Source: JBFGFG01 sp041627475
GTDB lineage: Bacteria; Actinomycetota; Nitriliruptoria; Nitriliruptorales; Nitriliruptoraceae
DNA length: 29,574 nt
Direction: 5' to 3'
Assembly (NCBI GenBank): GCA_041627475.1
Contig: JBFKQZ010000005.1
Span: 1-29,574 of the forward strand
Below the pieces are notes generated by a model. It saw only the letters and a list, made by a program, of their open reading frames with translations, made no database searches and was not told the DNA's origin. Position 1 is the first letter of the stretch, and each line of letters opens with the position of its first letter. Shown here one piece after another: positions 24,640 to 29,574 of the stretch. The translations under genes were made by a program, and so were the position numbers.

Positions 24640-25110
24640 TCAGGCGGCGCCGCCGCGCGCCTTCAGGCGTTCGCCGACGAGGTAGAGCTCACACCCGACG
24701 CAGATGCCGGTGAGGGCCAGGAGCGTCGACAGCGCGAGCACGATGCCGACGAGGACCCACCCGACCGTGGTGGCCCCCGCCAGCAGGGCGACCAGCCCCC
24801 CGCCAGCGACCACGAAGCCGCAGAGCTGGGCGAACCGGGGAGGGCCCTCGGCCTCGACCTCGGGCGGCGGGCCGAGGTCCAGGCGCTTCTTGACGATGCG
24901 GAAGAGGTTGCCGTACGGCGACCAGGCCAGGCCGGCGAACGTCGCGATGGCGAACGCGAGCACCTGCCAGGCGACGATGGCCGTGCCGACAGGGCCCTGG
25001 ACGACCAGCGCGATCGCGAGCAGCGTCATCGTGATGGCGGCAGAGAACCGGGGGCCGCGCACGTCGATCAGCAGGTTGCCGTCGCCGTCGTAGGCCAGGT
25101 TGGGTCGCAT
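24640..25110 (-). CDS. DUF4395 membrane protein with CxxC pair
   Basis: A 156-aa integral membrane protein with about four helices (residues about 23-39, 44-62, 95-112, 115-135). The start is ATG at 25110 behind a strong AGGAGG. The N-terminus MRPNLAYDGDGNLLIDVRGPRFSA and the segment WSPYGNLFRIVKKRL fit DUF4395. C137 and C140 (GICVGCELYL) lie at the end of the last helix and C97 in the third. Such proteins are often encoded beside thioredoxin-like proteins, as here, and are suspected of moving redox equivalents across or along the membrane, but a function is not established. The gap to cysH is 11 bases. Confidence 0.87.
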   Translation of the reverse strand: MRPNLAYDGDGNLLIDVRGPRFSAAITMTLLAIALVVQGPVGTAIVAWQVLAFAIATFAGLAWSPYGNLFRIVKKRLDLGPPPEVEAEGPPRFAQLCGFVVAGGGLVALLAGATTVGWVLVGIVLALSTLLALTGICVGCELYLVGERLKARGGAA

Positions 25111-25121
25111 CGGGTGTCCTC

Positions 25122-25994
25122 CTACCCGGGCGTGGTGGTCGAGCGAACGAGCTTGCCGTCCTCGGCGAGGTGGATGCCGCACTCGGTCTTGCCGTGACGC
25201 GCCCAGCGCCCCGCTCGCGGGTCCTCGCCAGGAGCGGTGCGGGTCGTGCACGGGGCGCAGCCGATGCTGCGGAACCCCTCGGCGACCAGCGGATGCTCGG
25301 GGAGGTCGTGCGCACGGAGGTAGTCGTCCACGTCCTCGTCGGTCCAGGTGGCGAGCGGAGCGACCTTGACCAGCCAGCGGTCGTCGTGTCGGCGCGCCTC
25401 CACGATCGGCGTGCCCGCGCGCTCCGGGGTCTGCACCCGCCGAACCCCGGTGGCCCAGCCATCGAAGTTCGCGAGCATCTTGCGCAGGGGGATCGTCTTG
25501 CGCAGCTGGCAGCAGAGGTCGGGGTCGCTCGCGAACAGGTCCGGGCCGTAGCGACGGTCCTGCTGGTCGACCGACAGTGCGGGGCGCACGTCGAGGACGG
25601 TGAGGCCGAGGTCCCGCGCGAGCTGGCGGCGGTAGTCGATCGTCTCCGAGAAGTGGTAGCCCGTGTCGAGGAACAGGACCGGCGCCTCGGGCGCGGTCTT
25701 CGACAGCATGTGCAGCAACGCCACGGACTCGGCACCGAACGAGCTGGTGACGACGAAGCGCGGCACGACGTGCGCCGCCCAGCTGAGCACCCGGTCGGCG
25801 GGCTTGCCGTCGAGCATGACGGCCGCCTCCTCGGCCATGGCTCGGATGAAGTGCGACTCGGAATCGTCGGCGTCGTGTTCGACGGCGCGGAACCGATCGT
25901 CCGCGTCGGGCCGCGCACCGCCGAGCGTCGTCCGGACGGAGTCGCGGACGGCGTCGAGATCGCTCGTGGTCACAGGAGGCATGTCGTCGCTCAC
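25122..25994 (-). CDS. cysH: Assimilatory APS/PAPS reductase CysH
   Basis: A 290-aa enzyme reducing adenylyl-sulfate (or its 3'-phosphorylated form) to sulfite with thioredoxin. The PP-loop-type SSFGAESVALLHML lies at 84-97, LDTGYHFSET at 109-118, and the Fe-S cysteines C161-C162 (CCQLRK) and C246-x-x-C249 (IGCAPCTT) are intact, followed by the catalytic C272 in TECGIH. Having both cysteine pairs points to the [4Fe-4S] APS-reductase type found in actinomycetes rather than the cluster-free E. coli type. The start is GTG at 25994, overlapping the upstream TusC-like stop (GTGA). ATP sulfurylase and sulfite reductase genes are not in the window. Confidence 0.95.
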   Translation of the reverse strand: MSDDMPPVTTSDLDAVRDSVRTTLGGARPDADDRFRAVEHDADDSESHFIRAMAEEAAVMLDGKPADRVLSWAAHVVPRFVVTSSFGAESVALLHMLSKTAPEAPVLFLDTGYHFSETIDYRRQLARDLGLTVLDVRPALSVDQQDRRYGPDLFASDPDLCCQLRKTIPLRKMLANFDGWATGVRRVQTPERAGTPIVEARRHDDRWLVKVAPLATWTDEDVDDYLRAHDLPEHPLVAEGFRSIGCAPCTTRTAPGEDPRAGRWARHGKTECGIHLAEDGKLVRSTTTPG

Positions 25995-26380
25995 GCGTTC
26001 GAGGTGGTCAGCGCGACGTCGTGCGTCGCGAACAGGTCGGCCAGCTCGTCGGTCGAGACCTGCCCGACGCCCTCGAGCAGGTCGTCCGGCCCGAGGCCGC
26101 GGCCGTCGAGGTCGTCGCTCAGCGCGACGACCCGGACGCCGCTGGCCACGAGGGCGACGAGGTCCGCTCGCGGATCCGTTGCTGGCAGCGCCACCGTCGC
26201 GATCTTGCGCGCCGTCGCGTCGGGCGAGCGCGTCGCGTACTCGACGGCCCGATCCGCCAGGACGAGGGTCAGCTCGACGTCCTCGGCAACTGCGTACGCG
26301 TTGAGGTCGAGCGCGGGCGCGTCACCACCGGCGCCGCCGATGTCGGCGCCTCGCACGATGGACAGGACTCGCTTGACCAT
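25991..26380 (-). CDS. DsrF/TusC-like small sulfur-relay protein
   Basis: A 129-aa protein starting with ATG at 26380; the start shares one base with the preceding stop (TGATG). It begins MVKRVLSIVRGADIGG and has ALDLNAYAVAEDVELTLVLA, then a closing block VVALSDDLDGRGL ... STDELADLFATHDVAL. The ending matches the TusC/DsrF pattern (strand, then xLxxRGL, then a helix and YDVIL). No cysteine is present at all, so it cannot itself carry persulfide; DsrF in sulfur oxidisers is likewise thought not to be catalytic. It probably forms a complex with the two DsrE-like neighbours upstream. The assignment is by pattern and gene order, not by strong identity. Confidence 0.7.
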   Translation of the reverse strand: MVKRVLSIVRGADIGGAGGDAPALDLNAYAVAEDVELTLVLADRAVEYATRSPDATARKIATVALPATDPRADLVALVASGVRVVALSDDLDGRGLGPDDLLEGVGQVSTDELADLFATHDVALTTSNA

Positions 26381-26736
26381 CAGCGCGCCACCCCCAGTGC
26401 GACATCGGCGTCGACGACGAACCGCCAGAGGTCGCCACCCCCACCTTGCACGACGCCCGGCACCTGCTCCGCGCCCGTGCATGCCTCGACCGCTCGACGA
26501 TCGACGACCCAGCTGGCCAGGCCACCGTGGACGCCGTCTCGCAGGACCTGCGCGACGACCGGGGCCGTGGCCGTACCCGTCGTCGTCGCCCTCACCCCGT
26601 CGCCGTACGCGTAGACCGCCACCCGGTGGCCGCGCGCGATGGCGGCGTCGATGAGCCGCAGCGCCGCCACCGTGGCCCCGTCCTGCGGGCCGGTACCGAG
26701 CAGGAGGGCGAGCGTCTTGCCGGAGGTCCTCGTCAC
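26380..26736 (-). CDS. DsrE/TusD-like protein
   Basis: A 118-aa protein starting with GTG at 26736 (GTGA overlap with the gene before). The start was chosen over an in-frame upstream ATG because it restores the coupled overlap and the family-like N-terminus. LALLLGTGPQDGATVAALRLIDAAIARGHRVAVYAYGDGV is a typical DsrE-fold opening (strand, glycine loop, helix, strand), and the end LWRFVVDADVALGV fits the last helix and strand. One cysteine, C86 (VEACTGAEQVPG), lies a few residues past the usual DsrE/TusD cysteine position. It may or may not be the sulfur-carrying residue. By order it would partner the TusB- and TusC-like proteins. Confidence 0.7.
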   Translation of the reverse strand: MTRTSGKTLALLLGTGPQDGATVAALRLIDAAIARGHRVAVYAYGDGVRATTTGTATAPVVAQVLRDGVHGGLASWVVDRRAVEACTGAEQVPGVVQGGGGDLWRFVVDADVALGVAR

Positions 26737-27056
26737 AGCCAGACCTGCCGGTCGGCCCACTCCATGAGGAGGTCGATGACGTCGCCCGGTGCGACCGGCT
26801 TGCCGCCGGCCGCGGTCACGTCGATCCCCCTCGCCGCGGCAGCGTCATCGTCGACGAGGAGTTCGACGCCGGCTCCGAGCGCGCCGTCGAGCGCAACGCG
26901 GACCCCGTGCGGTCCCGGGCGGGCGGCGACGACGGCACCCTCGAGCAGCACGAGCCGGACGTCGTGATCAGCGGCCAGCCGAGCCGCGAGGGCGAAGGGG
27001 CGATGGCCGTCGCCCGAGGCGAGCGGGTCGCGCGCGAGCAGGAGCACCGCGTTCAC
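26733..27056 (-). CDS. DsrH/TusB-like or DsrE-fold small protein
   Basis: A 107-aa protein starting with GTG at 27056 (GTGA overlap with the regulator stop). It opens MNAVLLLARDPLASGDGHRPFALAARLAADHDVRLVLLEGAVVAA and later has VELLVDDDAAAARGIDV, DVIDLLMEWADRQVWL. This resembles the DsrE-like fold, and the C-terminal tryptophan phrase recalls TusB/DsrH. It has no cysteine, whereas DsrH normally has one, so any role would be structural or regulatory. The position directly after the TusA-like regulator and before two further DsrE-type proteins supports a three-part complex. Identity is weak and the call rests on fold pattern and context. Confidence 0.62.
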   Translation of the reverse strand: MNAVLLLARDPLASGDGHRPFALAARLAADHDVRLVLLEGAVVAARPGPHGVRVALDGALGAGVELLVDDDAAAARGIDVTAAGGKPVAPGDVIDLLMEWADRQVWL

Positions 27057-28003
27057 GAGGCCACCGACCGGCGCAGGACGAGACGTACCGCCTCCTGCCC
27101 CTGGAGATCACGGATGCGGGCGACGTCGACGACCTGGTGGCCCGCGCGGTCCGCCCACCGCGCGAACGCCGCGGGGGCGCCCTGCGTGTCCGTGAGGACC
27201 TCCAGGTGCTCTCCCGGCCGGATGCCCATGATGGCTCGCATGGTCGCCACGACCCCGGCCTGGTAGGTCTGGCCACGCGCGTCGACCTGCCCGCCGACCG
27301 TCGGTGTCCGGCCAGACGCGGACGGCAGGACCCGCACGCGCCCGTCGAGGGATTCCACGCGGACGCTCCCCCCGGCGGCCGCGACGGCGCCTCGGACGAG
27401 ACCGCGGGCGAACGCGTCACCGAGCGCAGCGTCCGCCTCGCCGATGAGGCGGAGGCCGACCTCGAGGCCCTCGATCGGGGGCGTCTCGGTGTCGTCGCCC
27501 AGGCGCACCTCCGGGAAGGCGGCCCTCAGGGCCTCGACGGCCACGACCAGGGCGGCGTCGAGTTCACGCGTCTCGGCGCGGCCACCGGCGGCGAGGACCA
27601 GTCGACGGCCCTGCGCCTCGGCCGCCGCCTCCAACCGCTCGACCGCGTCGTCCTCGGACCCCAGGAGGGAGGCGAGCGTCGCCACCGCGAGGTGGCTGCC
27701 AGCCGGGACGGTCGGTGCCCGTTCGCCCGTCGCCTGCTCCTTGGCGACGTAGACCTTCGCCGGCCGCCCGCCTCCGGGGTGCTTGCGTCGGCCGGTGACC
27801 ACGAGGCCGGCGTCGGCGAGGGTGTCGAGGTGGGTCCGGGCCACGTTGGGGTGCAGGCCGAACATCTCGGCGACCTCACGCGCGCTGCACGGGGTGCCCT
27901 CGGTCCTGAGGCGGCGGTAGATGCCGGCCCGCGTCGGCACGCCGAGCGCGCGGCGGACGTCCACCGTCGTGGCGTCGGGTGCCGACGTCGCCGTCGCGGA
28001 CAT
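27053..28003 (-). CDS. HTH regulator fused to a cysteine-less TusA-like domain
   Basis: A 316-aa protein starting with ATG at 28003, ten bases after AGGAG. Residues 17-85 form a winged helix of the COG2345/ArsR-like kind: ALGVPTRAGIYRRLRTEG, then AREVAEMFGLHPNVARTHLDTLADAGLV, then the wing GRRKHPGGGRPAKVYV. Residues 100-230 are an uncharacterised helical and strand region (RLEAAAEAQGRRLVLAAGG; LGDAFARGLVRGAVAAAGG). Residues 239-312 match TusA: VDARGQ, IMGIRPGEHLEVLTD, GAPAAFARWADRAGHQVVDV and a final strand. The TusA CPxP motif is replaced by YQAG (247-250), so it cannot carry sulfur. It may instead bind a sulfur carrier or its complex. It heads the sulfur operon and probably controls it. Confidence 0.83.
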   Translation of the reverse strand: MSATATSAPDATTVDVRRALGVPTRAGIYRRLRTEGTPCSAREVAEMFGLHPNVARTHLDTLADAGLVVTGRRKHPGGGRPAKVYVAKEQATGERAPTVPAGSHLAVATLASLLGSEDDAVERLEAAAEAQGRRLVLAAGGRAETRELDAALVVAVEALRAAFPEVRLGDDTETPPIEGLEVGLRLIGEADAALGDAFARGLVRGAVAAAGGSVRVESLDGRVRVLPSASGRTPTVGGQVDARGQTYQAGVVATMRAIMGIRPGEHLEVLTDTQGAPAAFARWADRAGHQVVDVARIRDLQGQEAVRLVLRRSVAS

Positions 28004-28070
28004 GGGGCGCTCACTCCTGTCGTCCCCAACCGGGTCGGAGGCGTATGCCCCGTTTCCACCGTTGGGAGTG

Positions 28071-28099
28071 CGGATGGTTGGGCAAGGCCCGCCCATCCG
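28071..28099 (-). promoter_or_regulatory. Stem-loop at the start of the sulfur-operon leader
   Basis: CGGATGG (28071-28077) pairs with CCATCCG (28093-28099), and inside it GGGC (28080-28083) pairs with GCCC (28087-28090) around a 3-base loop. It begins a few bases after the expected transcription start and may act in the leader, or end the transcript of the DUF2993 gene. No T-run follows. A weaker pair, CCCAAC/GTTGGG (28025-28030 and 28061-28066), lies nearer the start codon. Confidence 0.4.
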
Positions 28100-28110
28100 A
28101 CCACCGAGAC

Positions 28111-28128
28111 AGTGTAAACCGTGCTAAC
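28111..28128 (-). promoter_or_regulatory. Candidate promoter and direct-repeat operator of the sulfur operon
   Basis: On the minus strand GTTAGCAC and GTTTACAC form two 8-base direct repeats, 9 bases apart start to start. The second overlaps the -10-like box TACACT (28111-28116), so a bound protein would block polymerase. The site also contains the stop codon of the DUF2993 gene (28124-28126). The outer bases CAGT...ACTG are palindromic. Expected transcription start is near 28104, leaving a leader of about 100 bases. Confidence 0.42.
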
Positions 28129-28810
28129 TGGGGAGGGCGACCCGCGACGGGGCCGGCCCACGCAGCACGAGGGTGCCTCCGACGATCTCCGCCCGGGTGA
28201 ACAGGAACCCCTCGATGACCTCGGGGAGCTCGTACCGGAAGTCGAACGCCCGCTGCACGAGGTCCTGCGCCTCGACACCGAGCGAGCCCGCGTTCACCTG
28301 GACCGGCACCGCAACCAGCACCTGTCCCTCGAGGACCACCTCGGCGACCACCTGCACGGTCGTCCCCTCGACGTCACCGGTCGCCAGCAGCTTCTCGCCC
28401 TGGAACGCGGCCGTCCAGCCCGGGCGCTCGCGCGCGACGATGGCCGCGACCTCGGACTCGCCGATCCTCACGGTGACGACGCCATCCCCGGCCTCCACCC
28501 CGTCGAGCGGCCGCCCGACGGCCGCTGCGAGGTCGACGGCGACATCGACGAGCTCCGCGTCCACCTGGCGCAGCTCGAGCTCCGGGTCGCCCACGACCAG
28601 GCCGTCCAGCCGCACGGCGACGACGGGGATCACGCCCCTCACCACGTTGACCAGCAGCGGGAAGCCCTGGATCTGCACGTCCACCGAGGCCACCTGGGCG
28701 GTGGCGGCGATGTCGGACTCGAGCTGCCCCTCGACCGACGCCTTGATCAGCTGGTCCGAGGCCACGAACAGCACGAGCAGTGCCGCGAGGGCGATCCAGA
28801 CACCTTTCAC
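28124..28810 (-). CDS. DUF2993 (LmeA-like) envelope protein
   Basis: A 228-aa protein starting with GTG at 28810, four bases after GGAGG. Residues 1-20 (MKGVWIALAALLVLFVASDQ) are a signal or anchor helix. The DUF2993 opening follows: DQLIKASVEGQLESDIAATAQVASVDVQIQGFPLLVNVVRG. Alternating strands and VGDPELELRQVDAELVDVAVDL continue, and the end has ELPEVIEGFLFTRAEIVGGTLVLRG. Mycobacterial LmeA, in the same family, binds phospholipids and supports mannan elongation of lipomannan in the periplasm; related BPI/TULIP-type proteins carry lipids. A lipid-binding role outside the membrane is a reasonable inference but no glycolipid genes are near. Confidence 0.85.
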   Translation of the reverse strand: MKGVWIALAALLVLFVASDQLIKASVEGQLESDIAATAQVASVDVQIQGFPLLVNVVRGVIPVVAVRLDGLVVGDPELELRQVDAELVDVAVDLAAAVGRPLDGVEAGDGVVTVRIGESEVAAIVARERPGWTAAFQGEKLLATGDVEGTTVQVVAEVVLEGQVLVAVPVQVNAGSLGVEAQDLVQRAFDFRYELPEVIEGFLFTRAEIVGGTLVLRGPAPSRVALPS

Positions 28811-28852
28811 GGGGCCTCCAGTCGCGCCGACACGGCGTGGGGGTCTGGCCGC

Positions 28853-28930
28853 TCAGGGTACGAGTCAATGCGGGGACTGGCCCACCCTGACCATGGCACC
28901 GAGAGGACGGAGGTCCCGCCCGTTCGGGAC
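28853..28930. other. Inverted repeats in the divergent intergenic region
   Basis: Region 28811-29052 (242 bases) contains no gene. TCAGGGT (28853-28859) is repeated inverted as ACCCTGA (28884-28890), a possible operator. A second hairpin, GTCCCG/CGGGAC with a 6-base loop, lies at 28913-28930. On the minus strand TACCCT (28855-28860) could be the -10 box of the DUF2993 gene. Confidence 0.3.
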
Positions 28931-28978
28931 GGCCGTGCCTCGTCGCCCGGCCGCCGAACAGCGAACGTATGCAGTGAG

Positions 28979-29026
28979 GAACCAGGGCCCCCAGCGGGCC
29001 CTTCGGCGACGTTGGGGACCTGGTTC
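28979..29026 (+). promoter_or_regulatory. Long leader hairpin upstream of a secreted protein
   Basis: GAACCAGG (28979-28986) pairs with CCTGGTTC (29019-29026). After a small internal loop, CCCCAGCG (28989-28996) pairs with CGTTGGGG (29010-29017) including one G-T pair, and GCC/GGC closes a 4-base loop. That is about 19 base pairs in 48 bases. It ends 26 bases before ATG 29053, outside the AGAGG ribosome site. It could stabilise the mRNA or be a ligand- or temperature-responsive element. No known riboswitch consensus fits. Confidence 0.5.
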
Positions 29027-29052
29027 ACGCAGAGAGACCGAGAGGCCACGCC

Positions 29053-29574
29053 ATGTCGCAGGCTCGCCGAGGATTCGAATACCTCGCCCACCTAGTCATC
29101 CTTGGCCTGATCGCGGCCCTCACGCTGGGGGTCGGCGCCCCCGCGGGGGCGGGCGGGAACCCTGCCGGCGACATCGACCAGTGGGCGAACGCCAATGCCC
29201 AGTGGCAGAACGGCAACATCAACGGCAACAACTCGCTCTACCTCGAGGGCGACGTCGTGCCGTTCCGCATGCACCTGACCAACCTCGGCGGCCTGACCAG
29301 CCACAGCGTGACCGTCGAGTGGGACACGCTCAAGGACGGTGCGCACGCGTACGACTACATCGCGCCGTACAACACGAACTACAGCCCCGACCCGTGCAGC
29401 GGCAAGCCGTGTGTCGGCGGTCCGGTCGCCAGCGGCGCCTTCATCCTGTGGGGCGCGACGAGCATCGACTCGGTCACGATCAGCGCCCACGACGCCGACA
29501 GTGACCGTGCGGTCGTGGCGTTCACGACCGACGGCGTGGTGACCGACGCGGTGCTCGCGTGGGGCGGCCACATC
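29053..29574 (+). CDS. Secreted protein, 3' end missing
   Basis: The frame opens with ATG at 29053, seven bases after AGAGG, and runs off the right edge (174 codons seen). Residues 1-33 look like a signal peptide (AHLVILGLIAALTLGVGAPAGAG). The mature part begins QWANANAQWQNGNINGNNSLYLEGDVVPFRMHLTNL, in pieces typical of the opening domain of actinobacterial surface proteins that later carry DUF11, prealbumin-like or pilin domains. Then comes HSVTVEWDTLKDGAHAYDYI. A cysteine pair (PCSGKPC) may form a disulfide. The C-terminal half, including any sorting signal, is outside the window. It may belong functionally with the giant LPTTG protein, but that is inference. Confidence 0.85.
   Translation, partial: MSQARRGFEYLAHLVILGLIAALTLGVGAPAGAGGNPAGDIDQWANANAQWQNGNINGNNSLYLEGDVVPFRMHLTNLGGLTSHSVTVEWDTLKDGAHAYDYIAPYNTNYSPDPCSGKPCVGGPVASGAFILWGATSIDSVTISAHDADSDRAVVAFTTDGVVTDAVLAWGGHI

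Noticed and set aside
28979..29052. A c-di-GMP or c-di-AMP riboswitch in front of the secreted protein
   Set aside because: CACGCAGAG at 29026-29034 recalls the start of the c-di-GMP-I motif, but the rest of that consensus would fall in the coding region and is absent. The c-di-AMP core is also absent.

Overview
The window is high-GC DNA from an actinomycete. Support comes from mshA (mycothiol synthesis) followed by a YbjN-domain gene, an RsiG-type anti-sigma factor, an Rv0474-like HTH regulator, an LmeA/DUF2993 protein, frequent GTG starts and weak -35 boxes. I think a deep-branching, non-streptomycete lineage such as Nitriliruptoria/Euzebya is plausible, but this is a guess. I see no rRNA, tRNA, CRISPR array, insertion sequence or phage gene.

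Region 1 (1-7.4 kb, all minus strand) reads from about 7.36 kb leftwards: rsiG-like, a stand-alone receiver protein, HD-GYP phosphodiesterase, type-II-family asparaginase, XRE regulator, FemAB/GNAT-like acyltransferase, mshA, ybjN-domain gene. Several junctions overlap by 4 bases. A partial, secreted, alanine-rich coiled-coil protein runs off the left edge. Facing rsiG, a 618-aa DUF4388 protein (7.5-9.36 kb, plus) carries two tandem 24-residue motifs of the MshEN c-di-GMP-binding type. Around 5.66-9.36 kb there are therefore a likely c-di-GMP hydrolase, a likely c-di-GMP-dependent anti-sigma factor and a candidate c-di-GMP receptor, apparently an undescribed signalling cluster.

Region 2 (9.36-12.4 kb) holds inorganic pyrophosphatase, divergent Bcp peroxiredoxin, a membrane protein of unknown function and a YgfZ-like folate-binding protein.

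Region 3 (12.4-24.2 kb) is one gene for a 3906-aa surface protein. In order it has a signal peptide, seven FG-GAP-like repeats, an ASPIC/UnbV-like segment, ten DUF11 repeats, two SdrD-B-like domains, a second array in which five calcium-loop modules alternate with nine DUF11-like modules, and an LPTTG cell-wall sorting signal. No sortase is in the window.

Region 4 (24.2-28.0 kb, minus) is a tightly coupled sulfur operon. It encodes an HTH regulator fused to a cysteine-less TusA-like domain, three small DsrE/TusBCD-like proteins, CysH, a DUF4395 membrane protein with a CxxC pair, and a membrane-anchored thioredoxin. The first five genes overlap each other by 1-4 bases. A direct-repeat candidate operator covers the -10 box in front of the regulator. 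I regard this as the best candidate for an undescribed system: a regulated sulfur-relay and sulfate-reduction unit.

Region 5 (28.1-29.6 kb) holds an LmeA-like DUF2993 protein and, divergently, the start of a secreted protein preceded by a long, stable leader hairpin. The two partial genes at the edges limit what can be said there.
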